A stretch of DNA of 64,000 nt from Gigantopelta aegis. Its lineage: Eukaryota > Mollusca > Gastropoda > Neomphalida > Peltospiridae. A model generated the notes under the pieces. It was not told the DNA's origin. It ran no database searches and saw only the letters and a program-made list of their open reading frames with translations. The stretch spans positions 8,916,867 through 8,980,866 of the forward strand of contig NC_054713.1 of assembly GCF_016097555.1 (NCBI RefSeq), given 5' to 3'. Every line of letters begins with the position of its first letter. The stretch's first letter is position 1. A program made the position numbers and the translations under genes. Positions 1-11,440 of the stretch are shown here, piece after piece.

Positions 1-139
1 GCGCGGATCCAGAATTTTTGCAGAGGATATACATACATTTACGTAAATGAAAGTTATATGTTAATGGTGTTTGCACTTTAAATTAAGTGAGAAAAAAACA
101 CAACTTTTTCAAAACCACCTTGACTTCTTGGATCCGCGT
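1..139. repeat. Inverted-terminal MITE fragment cut by window edge
   Basis: The window opens with gcgcggatccag, and an inverted copy ending cttggatccgcg occurs near position 138. The same terminus recurs at 26100 (caggcgcggattcag) and 39894 (cttggatccgcgcctg). This suggests a short non-autonomous DNA transposon family; the outer CAG of the left end would lie outside the window. Confidence 0.4.
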
Positions 140-185
140 CTATTTTCTTCATTTCTTTACTGAAAAATCAAAATGCGATAATAAA

Positions 186-250
186 GTCCAATAATAATAA
201 TAATAATAGGGCATAATAATAATAATAATAATAACAACAACAAAAATAAT
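186..250. repeat. (ATA)n/(ACA)n microsatellite
   Basis: Interrupted trinucleotide repeats of ATA with a short CAA run. Confidence 0.9.
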
Positions 251-261
251 AATTTCATTTA

Positions 262-415
262 ATTTTTTGTTCGTGCTTTTTTTTTTTATCCATTTAAGGT
301 TCAATCACGCTGTCCTTGGCACACACCTCAACTATCTGGGCTTTCTGACCAGAACAGTCGGTTAGTGGTTAGTTAATAGTGTGTGGTTAGTGAGAGTCAG
401 AGAGAAGTCAATGTA
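262..415 (-). repeat. SINE-D fragment (3' half)
   Basis: Diverged antisense copy of the SINE-D tail (cgtgctt, tccatttaaggttc, ctatctgggct, agtggttag). It lacks the tRNA-like head. See 38343-38683 for a fuller antisense copy. Confidence 0.6.
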
Positions 416-621
416 GTGATACCCAGCTAAACAAAACGTGTTTTTAAACTGAAAAGATAATAAGTTTTCGTTGGGAAGGGTGTGTATTTTTATGGGAGGG
501 GGGGGGGTTAGGGGTCCAGACGAACAATCTCTCTCCTCTTCTCCCCCCCCCCCCCCCAGCACGGTCTTCCAATAACTGTGGCCGTAGTTATACATATATG
601 TTTTTAAAAAGTACTAATGCT

Positions 622-840
622 AGTCTCAGACTACCAACTGCCAGCACAGAGTTGGCCAACTTTTTGTCTGTCATGACTTCTACGACTGTCCAGTTGCTAG
701 TCCGAACGCCCTTACAACTCGATTCTCGTCGTATACGACTCCTACGACCGATTAGTTGTTAATCTGAGCGCACCTGTCGTAAGTCGGTAAGTCGCGACCG
801 TCGAGTTGGCCAACTCTGTCGTGACAGTTGACAGTCTCAC
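622..840. repeat. Foldback/MITE with arms meeting near the centre
   Basis: The left arm starts gtctcagactaccaactg and contains gagttggccaac. The right arm carries the inverted gttggccaactc and ends gacagtctcac. Homology between the arms continues inwards with mismatches almost to the midpoint, so single strands could fold into one long imperfect hairpin. No coding potential is seen. Confidence 0.75.
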
Positions 841-842
841 AC

Positions 843-1279
843 TGGCATATCTCACCCCCACTACCAGCCACACACAAGAAAAATAGTTACGGCACTAATG
901 GATAAATGAATAAATCATGACGTTGATTTCGCACTCTTAATATATGGAAATTTTGCCGACCTGACATTTTACATTTACTAAACTGAAATTAAAAACCAAT
1001 ATAAATCAGATTAGTTCAGGCATACGGTTCCTCATTTGAATAGATTGTAAGGCGTAGGGCATTATAGATCTTCGGTAGTATATTTAAAGCTCTCCTTTTG
1101 TTGTTTTGCATAACTGTTTTTACAGCTATTTTATATCTTTCTTCTTTTTTTCCCCTTTTTTCTTCCCTTGTTAAATTTATACGTTTACGTTTGTGATATG
1201 TTCTGAATTTCACAGTCTTTTTTCTTTTCCTTTTTTGTGTTTTGTTTTTATTCTTTTTGCATGTTGGGGTTTTTGGAGG

Positions 1280-1281
<2 letters not shown>
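843..1281. other. Intergenic, no gene recognised
   Basis: AT-rich with T- and C-runs. Reading frames here are low-complexity (poly-Lys, Thr-His repeats) and come from simple sequence. I see nothing else. Confidence 0.6.
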
Positions 1282-1319
<38 letters not shown>

Positions 1320-1440
1320 TGGGGGTAATATGTTTTTTTTAGTATTGTTTTTAAGTAAATGTCCCATATTACTTTATATGTGGGTTTTCTTTTTTTGGGG
1401 GGAGGTGGGGGGGGGGGAGGGGGGGTGAGGATGAGGATGA
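1282..1440. repeat. (TG)n followed by G-rich simple sequence
   Basis: An uninterrupted TG run of about 18 units to 1318, then G-runs around 1320 and 1399-1426 and GATGAT repeats. Confidence 0.9.
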
Positions 1441-1503
1441 TGTCGATGATGGTAATCTGATGATGATGATCTGCATATGAATTATCTTTCATTTCATTTT
1501 TCA

Positions 1504-1630
1504 TTTCAAGTTATTTTCGTGCTTATATCCAATTAAGGGTCAAGCACGCTGTCATGGGTACACACATCAGCTATCTGGGATGTCTGTCCAGGACAGTGGT
1601 TTAGTTGTTAGTGGTTAGTATTTTCTATTT
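1504..1630 (-). repeat. SINE-D fragment (3' half)
   Basis: Antisense tail matching the other SINE-D copies: ttattttcgtgcttatatcc, aattaagggtcaagcacgct, gtctgtccaggacagtgg, agttgttagtggttag. Confidence 0.75.
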
Positions 1631-1689
1631 TCTGTCTGTTTGGATTTTCTATTTTCGGGGGAAGGAAGCGAAGACATAATACTAAGAAG

Positions 1690-2062
1690 GGCTGGGAGTT
1701 AGCTCAGTCGGTTGAGTGCTCGCTTGAGGTGCTTGCGTCACAGGATGGAACCCCCTCAGTGGACCCAATCAACTGATTGGTTTTTTCTCGTTCTAACCAG
1801 TGCACCACCACTGGACAAAGGTCGTGGTGTGTGCTTTCCTGTCTGTGGGGAAATGCATATAAAAGATCTCTTGTATAACGCTGATAAGCTGTAAAAACTA
1901 ATAAAGTAATAAAGAATTTGAATTTGTTGACTTTCTGCATTAGGAAAAATGTAGCGGGTTTCCCCTGATGACTACGAGTCAGAATAACCATGTTTGACAT
2001 CCAATAGCCAATGATTAATTAATCAGTGTGCTCTAATGGTGTCGTTAAACAAAACAAACTTT
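1690..2062 (+). repeat. SINE-B copy with a variant tRNA-like head
   Basis: The head reads gagttagctcagtcggttga (box A-like) and is followed by the SINE-B body: gtgcaccaccactgg, gtgtgctttcctgtctgtgg, catataaaagatctc, ccaatagccaatgattaatt. The end is gtgtcgttaaacaaaac. The head differs from other SINE-B copies, so it may be a separate subfamily. Confidence 0.7.
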
Positions 2063-2283
2063 CTTTCTTTTTCTTTAATACTCAGAACATCTCTTGTATA
2101 TTAGTAGGCCTATAACTTTGTGATGTTCTCAAGTAGCTTAGTGCAAAACAATGTTTACGGGTATTTTAAGACAGATTGTGTCATTCGGTTGTTTTTACAT
2201 AATTTGTGTATGCTGAATCCATATATGGTGGACAACATTCTGAAATGGAAGGTTTTTTTTGTGTGTGTGTTTTTTTTTTTTTT

Positions 2284-2340
2284 TAATGACACCACTAGAG
2301 GACATTGATTATTAATCATCCGCTATTGGATGTCATTCTC
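2284..2340 (-). repeat. SINE-B tail fragment
   Basis: Antisense tail only: aatgacaccactagag, cattgattattaatcatcc, gctattggatgtca. It sits next to a T-run at 2270-2284. Confidence 0.55.
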
Positions 2341-2617
2341 AAATGTTTTTAATACAGGAAAGCCAAAACAAAATGGCCTCTAAAATAGATGGGACAGTAC
2401 ATACCAATGTAACAAGGTGACTAATCTTTGCTTCTAAACTTGTTTTAGTATCAGTAGGCCAAATCATGCACTGCAGGTTCCGTGTATCGCGGGCTCGGGT
2501 GATACCGAGATAGCTCAACCGACAGCAAGCGTGGAGCACGGACCTGTCAAGTAGTCCCATACCGAAATGGAAATACTACGGCTTCACCATCCATCTCATC
2601 AGCATCCATGTTTGTAA

Positions 2618-2989
2618 GTGGCAGGCCATCGGTCTACAGGCTGGTAGGTACTGGGTTCGGATTCCAGTCGAGGCATGGGATTTTTAATCCAGATACCGAC
2701 TCCAAACCCTGAGTGAGTGCTCCGCAAGGCTCAATGGGTAGGTGTAAACCACTTGCACCGACCAGTGATCCATAACTGGTTCAACAAAGGCCATGGTTTG
2801 TGCTATCCTGCCTGTGGGAAACGCAAATAAAAGATCCCTTGCTGCCTGTCGTAAAAGAGTAGCCTATGTGGCGACAGCGGGTTTCCTCTAAAAAAATCTG
2901 TGTGGTCCTTAACCATATGTCTGACGCCATATAACCGTAAATAAAATGTGTTGAGTGCGTCGTTAAATAAAACACTTTTTTTTTTTTTT
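2618..2989 (+). mobile_element. SINE-A copy with 13-bp TSD
   Basis: Nearly full copy: tRNA-like head (ggccatcggtctacaggctg, box B ggttcggattcc), body with gtgagtgctccgcaaggctc, tail gtcgttaaataaaac plus T-run. It is flanked by the direct repeat tccatgtttgtaa at 2605-2617 and 2990-3002, the signature of LINE-mediated retroposition. The first bases of the head are missing. Confidence 0.95.
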
Positions 2990-3002
2990 TCCATGTTTGT
3001 AA

Positions 3003-3424
3003 TGTCCAAAAATACAACAAAAATAATCTTTGTTTCTGTGTTAAATGTTTGTGGCGTTTTTAGAAGAAAAAACAAATCAATAGGCCAAATTACTGTCGTG
3101 GGTAATGTTCAAAATGTTTTGGGCAGGACGGGGGGGGGGGGGGGGGGGGGGAATCTTGTCCTTCTTTTTTTTTTTATATATATATCTCCAGTAATAGCAT
3201 AGAAATGTCAGGGTTTAATTTGTATAGTGTTTAATTCCCTGTATTTTGTATGTCATACGCTCAGGTAATATTCTAGAGGTTATAATATGTTATACGGCTA
3301 CAGGTCTCTGACCGTCCATATTAAATAATAATACTGTATATCGAGACCAACGCGCTAAAAATAGAACAGGAAATGCATAACGGAAACCCTAATAGTTTGA
3401 TATTTCGAGAATACAAAATCTAAA
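3003..3424. other. Upstream region of the hAT-type gene
   Basis: Contains a G-run at 3130-3151, a T-run and AT-rich DNA. I found no TIR here matching an end downstream of 8180. A promoter cannot be assigned by eye. Confidence 0.5.
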
Positions 3425-3525
3425 ATGGCAATGTCCAATTCTCCAATTTCTGATGCGCCTAGCGCTAAGAAGGCAAAGAGATACACACAGCAAAGTGTAT
3501 CGTCTTTTTTTCACAAATCAACAAG
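3425..3525 (+). other. Exon 1 of the hAT-type gene
   Basis: ATG at 3425, 33 codons plus two bases. The K/R-rich stretch followed by QSVSSFFHKS resembles the N-termini of zinc-finger hAT proteins. The split codon AG+T joins 3525 to 5845 and keeps the reading frame open into SSQELTATSSDK. Confidence 0.7.
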
Positions 3526-3829
3526 GTAAGTTGCTGTCAAGTCTTGAAAAATTACCATTTGCATTAATGTTGACACAATCGATGTCACGGACACGATGTG
3601 TTCAGTTGAATAATAAAATTAATGCTGATTGTATATTGTCTAATCATCTTAATAGACCCTACTACTACTGTCCCTACTATTATAAAATAATATAAAAGTG
3701 GTGGGGTTTTTTGTTGTTGTAATGAGGTGAGTTAATATAGCTGTATTCCTACAGAATCGTTTCCAGAAACAAAATGCGTGCACATAAGTTGCAGCAAGGC
3801 ATGCGTTGTCAAAGCTGCGTTCACCGACA

Positions 3830-4640
3830 CGTGTTCACGAACGCTAAGGGACTGTCTAAAAATGTCATCACTTCTCCTTAAAGGAATAACCCTCTAATAC
3901 TTTTCAACACCCTCTGCCCCATCCAAACTAATTTAGTCAGGGAAAAAGCAGGTGTTGAAATGTTTTGTGCCACAACACTTGTAGGACGAAACTGACAAGG
4001 TGTATCTTAAATGACAGACTCGGCAAATCTTGAAACAAATCGGAAACAGGACATTTACGTATAATTGCCGAGACTAGTTTACGTGTAGTTCGTGAAAATG
4101 TTTGTTAAAGGTGCTTTGTCTGTTTTTCTATAGTTTAATATGTTTTACTAAAACAAAATATAAGCAAGACTGCAGTTTAAAAAAATTCGTGCAGTGTTTT
4201 TTTCTATCAACGAATATCGTCCTCTGTCCACACGCAAGGCTCAGATTTTGACGCCATTTCTCTGTTAACCTGCCGTTTGGCTGACCGCTTCCAGAACTAA
4301 TATATAGGAAAATGGCGTCAAAATGTGAGCGATGTATGTTGACAGTGGACGTTATTCGTTGATTGAAAACGCACACGAGTTTATTAAAACAGCAGTTTTA
4401 CTTGTATTTTGCATTAGTAAAATATATTAAAAGATAGAAAAACAGGTTTAGAATTTCACTTTATAAATAAATAATAAATTTAAAAAAAACAGTAAAAAAA
4501 AAAAAACGAACATTTGGACACTTCCTTTTTCGACTTTTTATTTGCATGGGCGTTTTACCCCCCACCTCCCCCCCCCCCCCCCCTCCTCCCCTTTGAGACG
4601 GTCCCTAACGTTCACGAGCGCTTTGATTGAAGTCGACGAC
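3830..4640. repeat. Large foldback element in the hAT-gene intron
   Basis: Strong inner arms at 4119-4262 and 4310-4447: ctgtttttctat...tttaatatgttttacta is mirrored by tagtaaaatatattaaaaga...gaaaaacag, and atcaacgaatatcgtcc by ggacgttattcgttgat. Outer ends also pair: cacgaacgctaagggac near 3838 with gtccctaacgttcacgag near 4602. This looks like a MITE or foldback inserted in the intron. Confidence 0.75.
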
Positions 4641-7600
4641 ACATGATTGTGAACTTTCTTATTTGCTTGGTACACAATAAATATTGCATATCTTACCATA
4701 ACTTGATGTTAAATTAATTTTAGTAAAATATAACATTTAAAAACACGCACAAAAAAACCCACAACACTATAAACTGTTAAAATAAAATACATTTGTAATA
4801 CTAAAAAAAAAAAAAAACGAGTAATAATAATGTCAACTTTAAAAAAGTCTTTACATTGTAGATTTTCCAGCTTGGTAAAAGCAGAAATGTCTTGGACGAG
4901 TTTATTAATTTTTGTAGAAATATGTAAAAGAACATGACTTAAATAGTTGTTGTATAAAGATGACGAATGCGCTAGAAAGCAAAGTGGCCGAAATTTAGTT
5001 TTTCTACTTAACAAAAATCACAATAATAAATGTTGAGAAAAAAGACCGTGTTCTTGGTAGCAGATTCTACAGAAAGATGGTCTTAGTTGTATTGCAAAAT
5101 GACCAAACTATATTAAAAAAGTTATATTATTTGTTAAATGAAACATATCCAATAAATTAAAAGATATGCAATATTTATTTTGTACGAAGCCGTAACGAAG
5201 CTTTGTTTCTGTCATTCTGTCATAGGGCCTACCAAGTTGTGTTTTGGAATATTTCTCAATTATATATTAATCAAAAGAGGTTCAACGATGAAATGGTTTC
5301 GTCTATATACATCTGTATTACGTACCAAATAAAACAATCCCGCACTCAGTATTGTGTACCCCCTTCCCCCTGTACGCATGGCATATGCAATGGGCAAGAT
5401 CCACCAACACCACCCCACCCCACCCAACCCTGTGTATGCATACACATCCAATAACAATGAAATACATTGACAATAATATATTTGAAATTTCGTTTCACAA
5501 CTGCAAATGGCGCTGATCTCGTTTTGCAGTGAACACTCGTAATTTTCAAATGAGGCACGAGATATCCAACACGCATGAAAAAAATCAAATGCAAATACAT
5601 ATAGTAAAATGCACTTAGTAACTGTTTTTGTTTGCATAAGAACGAATATTTGCTGCCCCCCCCCCCCCCCACCCTCCATTACGCACTTTGTATGCATTGG
5701 ACTGGTCCCCTCCTGCTATCTGTGTACGTAGGCCTACTATATGGACGACTCCTTTCATTGAGCCAATGTGCATTATGACGTCGTTCTAAGCCTAAATTTT
5801 GAAGGACTTGTGCAAAATGTAATAAGCTTCCATGTTTCTTTCAGTTCACAGGAGCTAACTGCCACAAGTTCAGACAAGGTTTGCCAGATATCTAACCCAG
5901 AATTGTCCACTTCCAATGCAGACACCTGCAATGCTGTTTTGGCTAGTTCCATGCAAATCCATTTACATGACCCTGCAGATTACAGAGTTGAAAATCGCTC
6001 TGACGAAGACATCAAAGCTGTGTTTTTTATCTGATGACGCAAAATTACCCCCAGTGAAACGTTTAGCTTCCCCGTCACTTCATGTAGAAAGTATAACATT
6101 TCATGGGAACATAATCGACCATGGCTTAGATATAGTTTGAAAAATGATGCCGCCTTCTGCTCATATTGTTTGTGTTTCGGGACTGTGGCTGACTCGCCAT
6201 TTGTAAAGAACGGCTATAAAAACTGGAAGAAAGCGGTTGGAGTGAAAGACAGCTATCTGGACAAGCGTGCGAAGTCTGTCGATCATGTATCTGCCAGTGA
6301 AAAGGTACATAATTTCCTATATTCGAGGCAGAATGTGGGTACTGATATCTACGCCAAAATGGATAAAGCCACGAAAATAGACCAGATACGAACCAAGAGA
6401 GGGATTCTGTCTATAATTGACATAATTATTTCATTGGGACAGAGAGGAATTTCGTTAAGAGGAAATTGGTGTAAGGATGAACAAAGAGAAGATGGGAACT
6501 TTGCTTTCTTCACCGACTGGAAAGCAAAATTCGACAAAGATTTGTCAGAACACCTTATGCAAGCGAACAAAGTTGCAAAATATACTTCGCCCAAAATTCA
6601 AAATGAAATAATTTTGATAATTGAAAAGAAAATCAGAGATAAAATAATTAATTCAATTCCCCAATACTGGAGCATACTAGCAGATGAAACGCAAGATTGT
6701 GCTGCTTGTGAGCAAGTAAGTCTGTGCATTCGGTTCGTCAAGGACAACACAATTCACGAGGAGTTCCTTGGTTTTCAGGCTATTGAAAAAATGGATGCAC
6801 AAACCATAGCGGATACAGTGAACAGCGTTACAGGTTGGGGACTATGCATGGATGATTTAGTAGGGCAAGGATATGACGGGGCTTCAGTGATGAGCTCTTG
6901 CAAGAATGGGGTGCAGGCTAAAATTCAACAACAGTTTCCAAACGCTACATACGTTCATTGCCGATCACATGTTTTGGCTTTGGTAATTGCTAAAGGTTGT
7001 AAACAAGTTCCAGAAATCCAGAATCTATTTGATAACGTCGAGAAACTGACATGGTTTTTAGGCGGTAGTGCTAAGAGGAAGGCCTTGTTTAAAAGCTCAA
7101 GCGACTCTCATGAACTTGGTGATTTTCTTATTGAGCAAGCTGACCATGATGAAGAATTTGACATGTCGAACACGGCACTTAAAAGAGAGGAGTAAACAAA
7201 AAATGTGTTCCAAAGTTTTGCTCAACTCGTTGGACTGCAAGGATTGATACTCTCTCGGCTCTTCTTTCAAAGTACAAGACGGTTTTGGAACACTTGAAAA
7301 GATTCAAGAAGCCAGTATTGGAGACTCGAAAAAGAGATGCGGGATCTTATGCTCGACTGCTAACCGATCCACAGTTTCTTGTCTCACTTGTAGTGGCTCA
7401 GTTCATCTTGAGCTATTTCGCGTCCGTGACCAAAAGTCTACAAGCTGTCAACTGTGATCTAGGCTCAGCCTATCGTGACATCCACTTGTCCAAGAAAACT
7501 GTGGCTAAGGCACGCTGTGAATCAACATGGGATAAACTTTATGAACGAATCGAGTCCATCGGCAGTGAAATTGATGTGACTATAGTCAAGCCAAGGACCA

Positions 7601-8180
7601 CAAAAATTCAACGCCACAGATCGAATGCCGGCGCAGATGTTTCACAAAGTGCCAAAGATTACTTCAGGGTGGACGTATTTTATCCGTTTATTGATCATCT
7701 TCTTCAAGATCTCGACTTCAGGTTTTCCGACCAGCATAGTAACCTAGTGGCTGCTGAAGCACTCATACCCGTGAATTTGGAACATCTTACACCAACATGC
7801 ATGGCCAAAATAAATGAATACTATTCAAAATTTCTGAAACGGGGAGAGTATCTTCAAGTTGAAGTAGAGAAGTGGAAACACTTGTTCCAACATACTCCAG
7901 TAGAGTCCAGACCAGCGGATGGTTGGCAGCCTGCAACAAAGTGTATTTCCCAGCAATTCACCGAATTCTGGTGATATTCCTCACTACTCCTGTTGGCAGT
8001 GTGGCATGTGAAAGATCATTTTCAGCACTAAGGCGCTTGAAATTGTGGACCAGAGCAAGTATGGCCCATGATCGCCTTAGTGGACTAGCTATGCTTCTTT
8101 GCCATCGGAACACACCATACATTCCTTGCCCAGAACAGATATACTCTACAAAATGTAACTGGAGACAATTAGCTCATTAA

Positions 8181-9239
8181 ATTAATGTACTACAGCTGTA
8201 ACAAATGTACAATACTGAACTGCAATAAAAACACAATGTGCTTCAATGTCACCTATACCACAAACTCAATATGTGGCATTGCGAAACAAGAGCTGTATCT
8301 ACCTGACATATCTTACAGGAATGACCTACACATCAGATTCTTCAGGAATGTCCTACATTTACTATACAAATCAAACAAACCTGCAATTATTTGGAGAGGA
8401 AAAAAACGATTGCTATATCATGCTATCAGAAATTGAATATAACTTTGGAATTTGAATTCATGACGTCATATTGCCACTTGTCTATTTAGACTTCGAAATA
8501 AAAAAAAAACTTGTCTGTTTAGCTTGACGGATTGTTGTCACAGTAAGTCTGTTTAGCTTAAGAGTGCAGCTTTAAAAAAACATCTTAGACTTGACCCACC
8601 CAAGTGCCGTCCTAAATTTAATAATGCCCTCCAAAATAATATAGTAATTCAGATCCAACAACGTCATGTCCCAACTCATCTAAACCCTTCTTGCATTATA
8701 AAATCCTACAAGATAACTAAAGTCACCGTTTGAAAATGGCTAACTTTGCGAGTCCTTTAAATAATAATAATTTAAAAAAATCGGGTTACAATACTCTGCC
8801 AAATAATCATTGAAGTTGTTTAAATTTATTGTTGGAAATTGGTCAATTTTGTAATTCATGTCAGGAAATCATGCCCCGGACTTCTAAAAGGTTCCGCGTT
8901 CTTGGACAAGTCACAATTTGTTTTATATATAAAAAGTAGTGACCCCCCCCCCCCCCCCCCAACTAGGATTTTGATCAGGGTACGGCCCTGAAAAGGTCAA
9001 GATTTAATCTTTATAGTATGTTAAAAATTATTTATAAAATTTAGTGCCCCCCATGGATTTTGGTCAGGGTACGGCCCTGGGGGGGGGGGGGGGGGGGGAT
9101 GAAACAAAGGAGTTAATCTGTAATTATTAGTGAAAATTATAAACTTAAAAATGTTAGCATCTTTGTTGATAAAATTTAATAGTGTCTTGTTTTGCATCTA
9201 ACATAAAGACTTGGTGATTACAGAATACATTTGTCTTGC
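8181..9239. other. 3' flank of the hAT-type gene
   Basis: AT-rich and non-coding. A C-run at 8943-8960 and a G-run at 9080-9097 each adjoin a copy of gatcagggtacggccctg or its variant (ends at about 8987 and 9079), which resembles a hAT terminus (CAGGGCCGTACC inverted). The two copies lie in a roughly 92-bp direct duplication. No left partner was found. Confidence 0.5.
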
Positions 9240-9415
9240 ATTTTATAATCATAGGCGTACTGGTCCCCATTTTATAATCATAGGCGTACTGGTCCCCATT
9301 TTATAATCATAGGCGTACTGGTCCCCATTTTATAATCATAGGCGTACTGGTCCCCATTTTATAATCATAGGCGTACTGGTCCCCATTTTATAATCATAGG
9401 CGTACTGGTCCCCAT
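9240..9415. repeat. 29-bp tandem repeat, 6 copies
   Basis: Six essentially identical units of attttataatcataggcgta+ctggtcccc. The unit derives from the edge of the dispersed repeat at 9416-9560; its relative at 46680-46710 has a single cataggcgtac on the opposite strand. It is a local expansion, with no spacers between units. Confidence 0.97.
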
Positions 9416-9560
9416 TTTTGTAGAGGGGCAGGTTGATTTTTGCCCGAATTAAACGAAAATACCAGATTGTGAATAACAGCATTTATTTGTGTTAACATTA
9501 CTGTATAAATAAGGTTGCAAACGAATCACCACGCATTTCTGATTGGATTACAACTAACAT
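9416..9560 (-). repeat. Dispersed gcccgaatt repeat
   Basis: Shares ggggcaggttg, tttgcccgaatt and ttgcaaacgaatcacca...ggattacaactaa, in inverted orientation, with copies at 46450-46710 and 57048-57240. Probably a short non-autonomous transposon. Confidence 0.7.
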
Positions 9561-10241
9561 GTCATCAGAAATGGCATCTGAAATATAGATTTGGAAAAAC
9601 AAGTTCACAAAGAAAAGCTATACTAAGTTAGACAATGTGTGTTGAAATTGTGCCGGTGTACGTTTCAAATTCTGTCTGGAAATCGCTGGTGATTAACATG
9701 TCATGCGAGAATTTGTCGATAACCTAGAAGTTGATGATGATCTAAATTATAAAAATGAATTTATTTTTTAGGGATTTCCTTTCTGGGTTTTTTTCTTCTT
9801 CTTTTTTCTTTTGGGGGGGGGGGGGGGGGTTGTGTTGTTGTTGTTGTTGTTGTTGTTTTTTTGTTTTGTTTTTGTTGTTGTTGTTGCAAAAACGTGTCTA
9901 CTGTTTGATTCATGAATTATGAAAATGTTATATTTTGCCTATCGCTCTATTGTGGTTTTGAAACTGAAGTGAAAACTGTCAAACATTGTTTTCGCTACTA
10001 TAATCAATTGTTTGAAGAACTCTTAAAGTGACATACCCTAGTTTGTTATGTACAACAACGTCTTTTTCACTATTTTTTTAATAAGAAGCTCCTGCCATTT
10101 TATTGTTTAGAATATCCATTTTGGTACATCCAGCGTGTTTCTGGTCATATTGGTTTTTGTGTTATCCCGAAATACATTTTTTCATAATTCTTAAAACGCA
10201 CGTACTTCTGAAAAGTGATGGTTATCCAGCTAAGCTCTGTA
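9561..10241. other. Intergenic with G-run and (TTG)n
   Basis: A G-run at 9814-9829 and TTG repeats from 9830 to 9890. No coding region recognised. Confidence 0.7.
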
Positions 10242-10636
10242 CCGGCCTCGGTGGCGTCGTGGTTAGGCCATCGGTCTACAGGCTAGTAGGTACAGGGTTC
10301 GGATCCCAGTCGTGGCATGGGATTTTTAATCCAGATACCGACTCCAAACCCTGAGTGAGTGCTCCGCAAGGCTCAACGGGTAGGTGTAAACCACTTGCAC
10401 CAACCAGTGATCCATAATTGGTTCAACAAAGGCCATGTTTGTGCTTTCCTGTCTGTGGGAAGCGCAAATAAAAGATCCCTTGCTGCCTGTCGGAAAAGAG
10501 TAGCATATGTGGCGACAGCGGGTTTCCTCTAACAAACAGTGTCAGAATGACCATATGTTTGACGTCCAATAGCCGATGATAACATAAAAAAATCAATGTG
10601 CTCTAGTGGCGTCGTTAAATAAAACATTTTTTTTTT
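10242..10636 (+). repeat. SINE-A, full-length
   Basis: Complete head ccggcctcggtggcgtcgtg, box B ggttcggatcc, body aaaccactgcacc-type segment, and tail ccaatagccgatgataac and gtcgttaaataaaac with a T-run. No clear TSD was found. Confidence 0.93.
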
Positions 10637-10870
10637 CCATGGACGTTGTATTTATGTAATCATTATCTGTACGCAATACTTAGAACGATGTTTGTACGGT
10701 AGTCGACTGGACGTAAGCGCTAAACAATACTTGCGAAATGCGGTATCGGATAAGTATAGAGGTGTCACTCGGCAGTGCAGACGAAAATAGAAGAAGCGAC
10801 CAGAACGATCGTTAAAATGGTCTGGCGTATTACATTATATAGATCACTCCCCACAATTGTTAAACTTGGT

Positions 10871-10910
<40 letters not shown>
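10871..10910. repeat. Poly-G tract of about 40
   Basis: An unbroken run of G. It could form stacked G-quadruplexes, and its length is likely to be unstable or misassembled. Confidence 0.9.
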
Positions 10911-10914
<4 letters not shown>

Positions 10915-10929
10915 ACCTGTTTTGAAACA

Positions 10930-11440
10930 TCCTGACATTGTGAACATTGCTATTCAAACCCACAGAATGATATTGTGAACGTTGTGGACACTGACAATTA
11001 AATCCATAAAAATATTTTTATTTATATTCGTAGCCGAACCCGTACAATGTGAACACAGACGCTAAGCACTTCCGTTCAAAACCAAAGAAAGATATTGCGA
11101 CTGTATTCGTATCCGTTATGGTGTAATGTTAATACTCGTTCAAGACCAAAGAAAGACATTGTGTTCGTATTCGTATTCGTATTCGTATCCGTGTAATGTA
11201 AGCACTGCCATTCGAAACCATAGACAGAGATTTTGTTTCTATTTGTTTTCGTATCCGTAGAGTATGAAGATTGACATTCAAATTCTTAAATAGGGTGTGT
11301 CAATATTCGTATTCGTATCCGTATCCGGCCCGTACGAATACCGCCTTTCAACACCAAAGACGGAAAATGTCATTGTATTCTTATCAATATACGTGCATTT
11401 TGAACACTGTCATTCAAAAATTAATACTGAATCCTGGAAC
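10930..11440. repeat. Degenerate minisatellite (about 85-90 bp units)
   Basis: Recurring cattcaaaaccaaagaaaga, then ttcgtattcgtatccg, then gtgaacact, roughly six times with heavy divergence. The inner ttcgta hexamer is itself expanded near 11165-11190 and 11308-11325. Confidence 0.65.

Larger units (their letters stand above)
3425..8180 (+). pseudogene. Decayed hAT/ZMYM-type transposase gene with intron
   Basis: A hAT-superfamily transposase relic (DNA cut-and-paste recombinase acting in the nucleus). Exon 1 (3425-3525) encodes MAMSNSPISDAPSAKKAKRY and then QSVSSFFHKST, and ends at a strong donor AG|GTAAGT. Exon 2 starts after tttctttcag at 5845 and joins in the same phase. It carries a TTF-type zinc finger around 6098-6210 (RPWLRYS, CSYC), a DUF4371-like catalytic region to about 7150 (VGQGYDGASVMS, HCRSHVLALV), a middle segment 7200-7900, and the hAT C-terminal dimerisation motif (VACERSFSALRRLK) near 8000-8030, ending at 8180. 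The frame shifts near 6030 (T-run), 6060, 7180-7195 and 7905-7925, so no full protein can be made. No TIRs or 8-bp TSD were located. A host ZMYM1-like gene relic is the alternative. Confidence 0.85.

Noticed and set aside
1016..1504. 162-codon open frame with Pro, Thr-His and Lys runs
   Set aside because: It is a translation of (TG)n, G-runs and T-runs; no domain and no conserved composition.
5260..5697. 145-codon frame on the minus strand in the hAT-gene intron
   Set aside because: Spans C-runs, has no recognised domain, and overlaps a second frame of equal quality.
9240..9415. Regular 29-bp direct repeats that could suggest CRISPR
   Set aside because: Units are contiguous with no spacers and derive from a dispersed repeat edge; the genome is eukaryotic.
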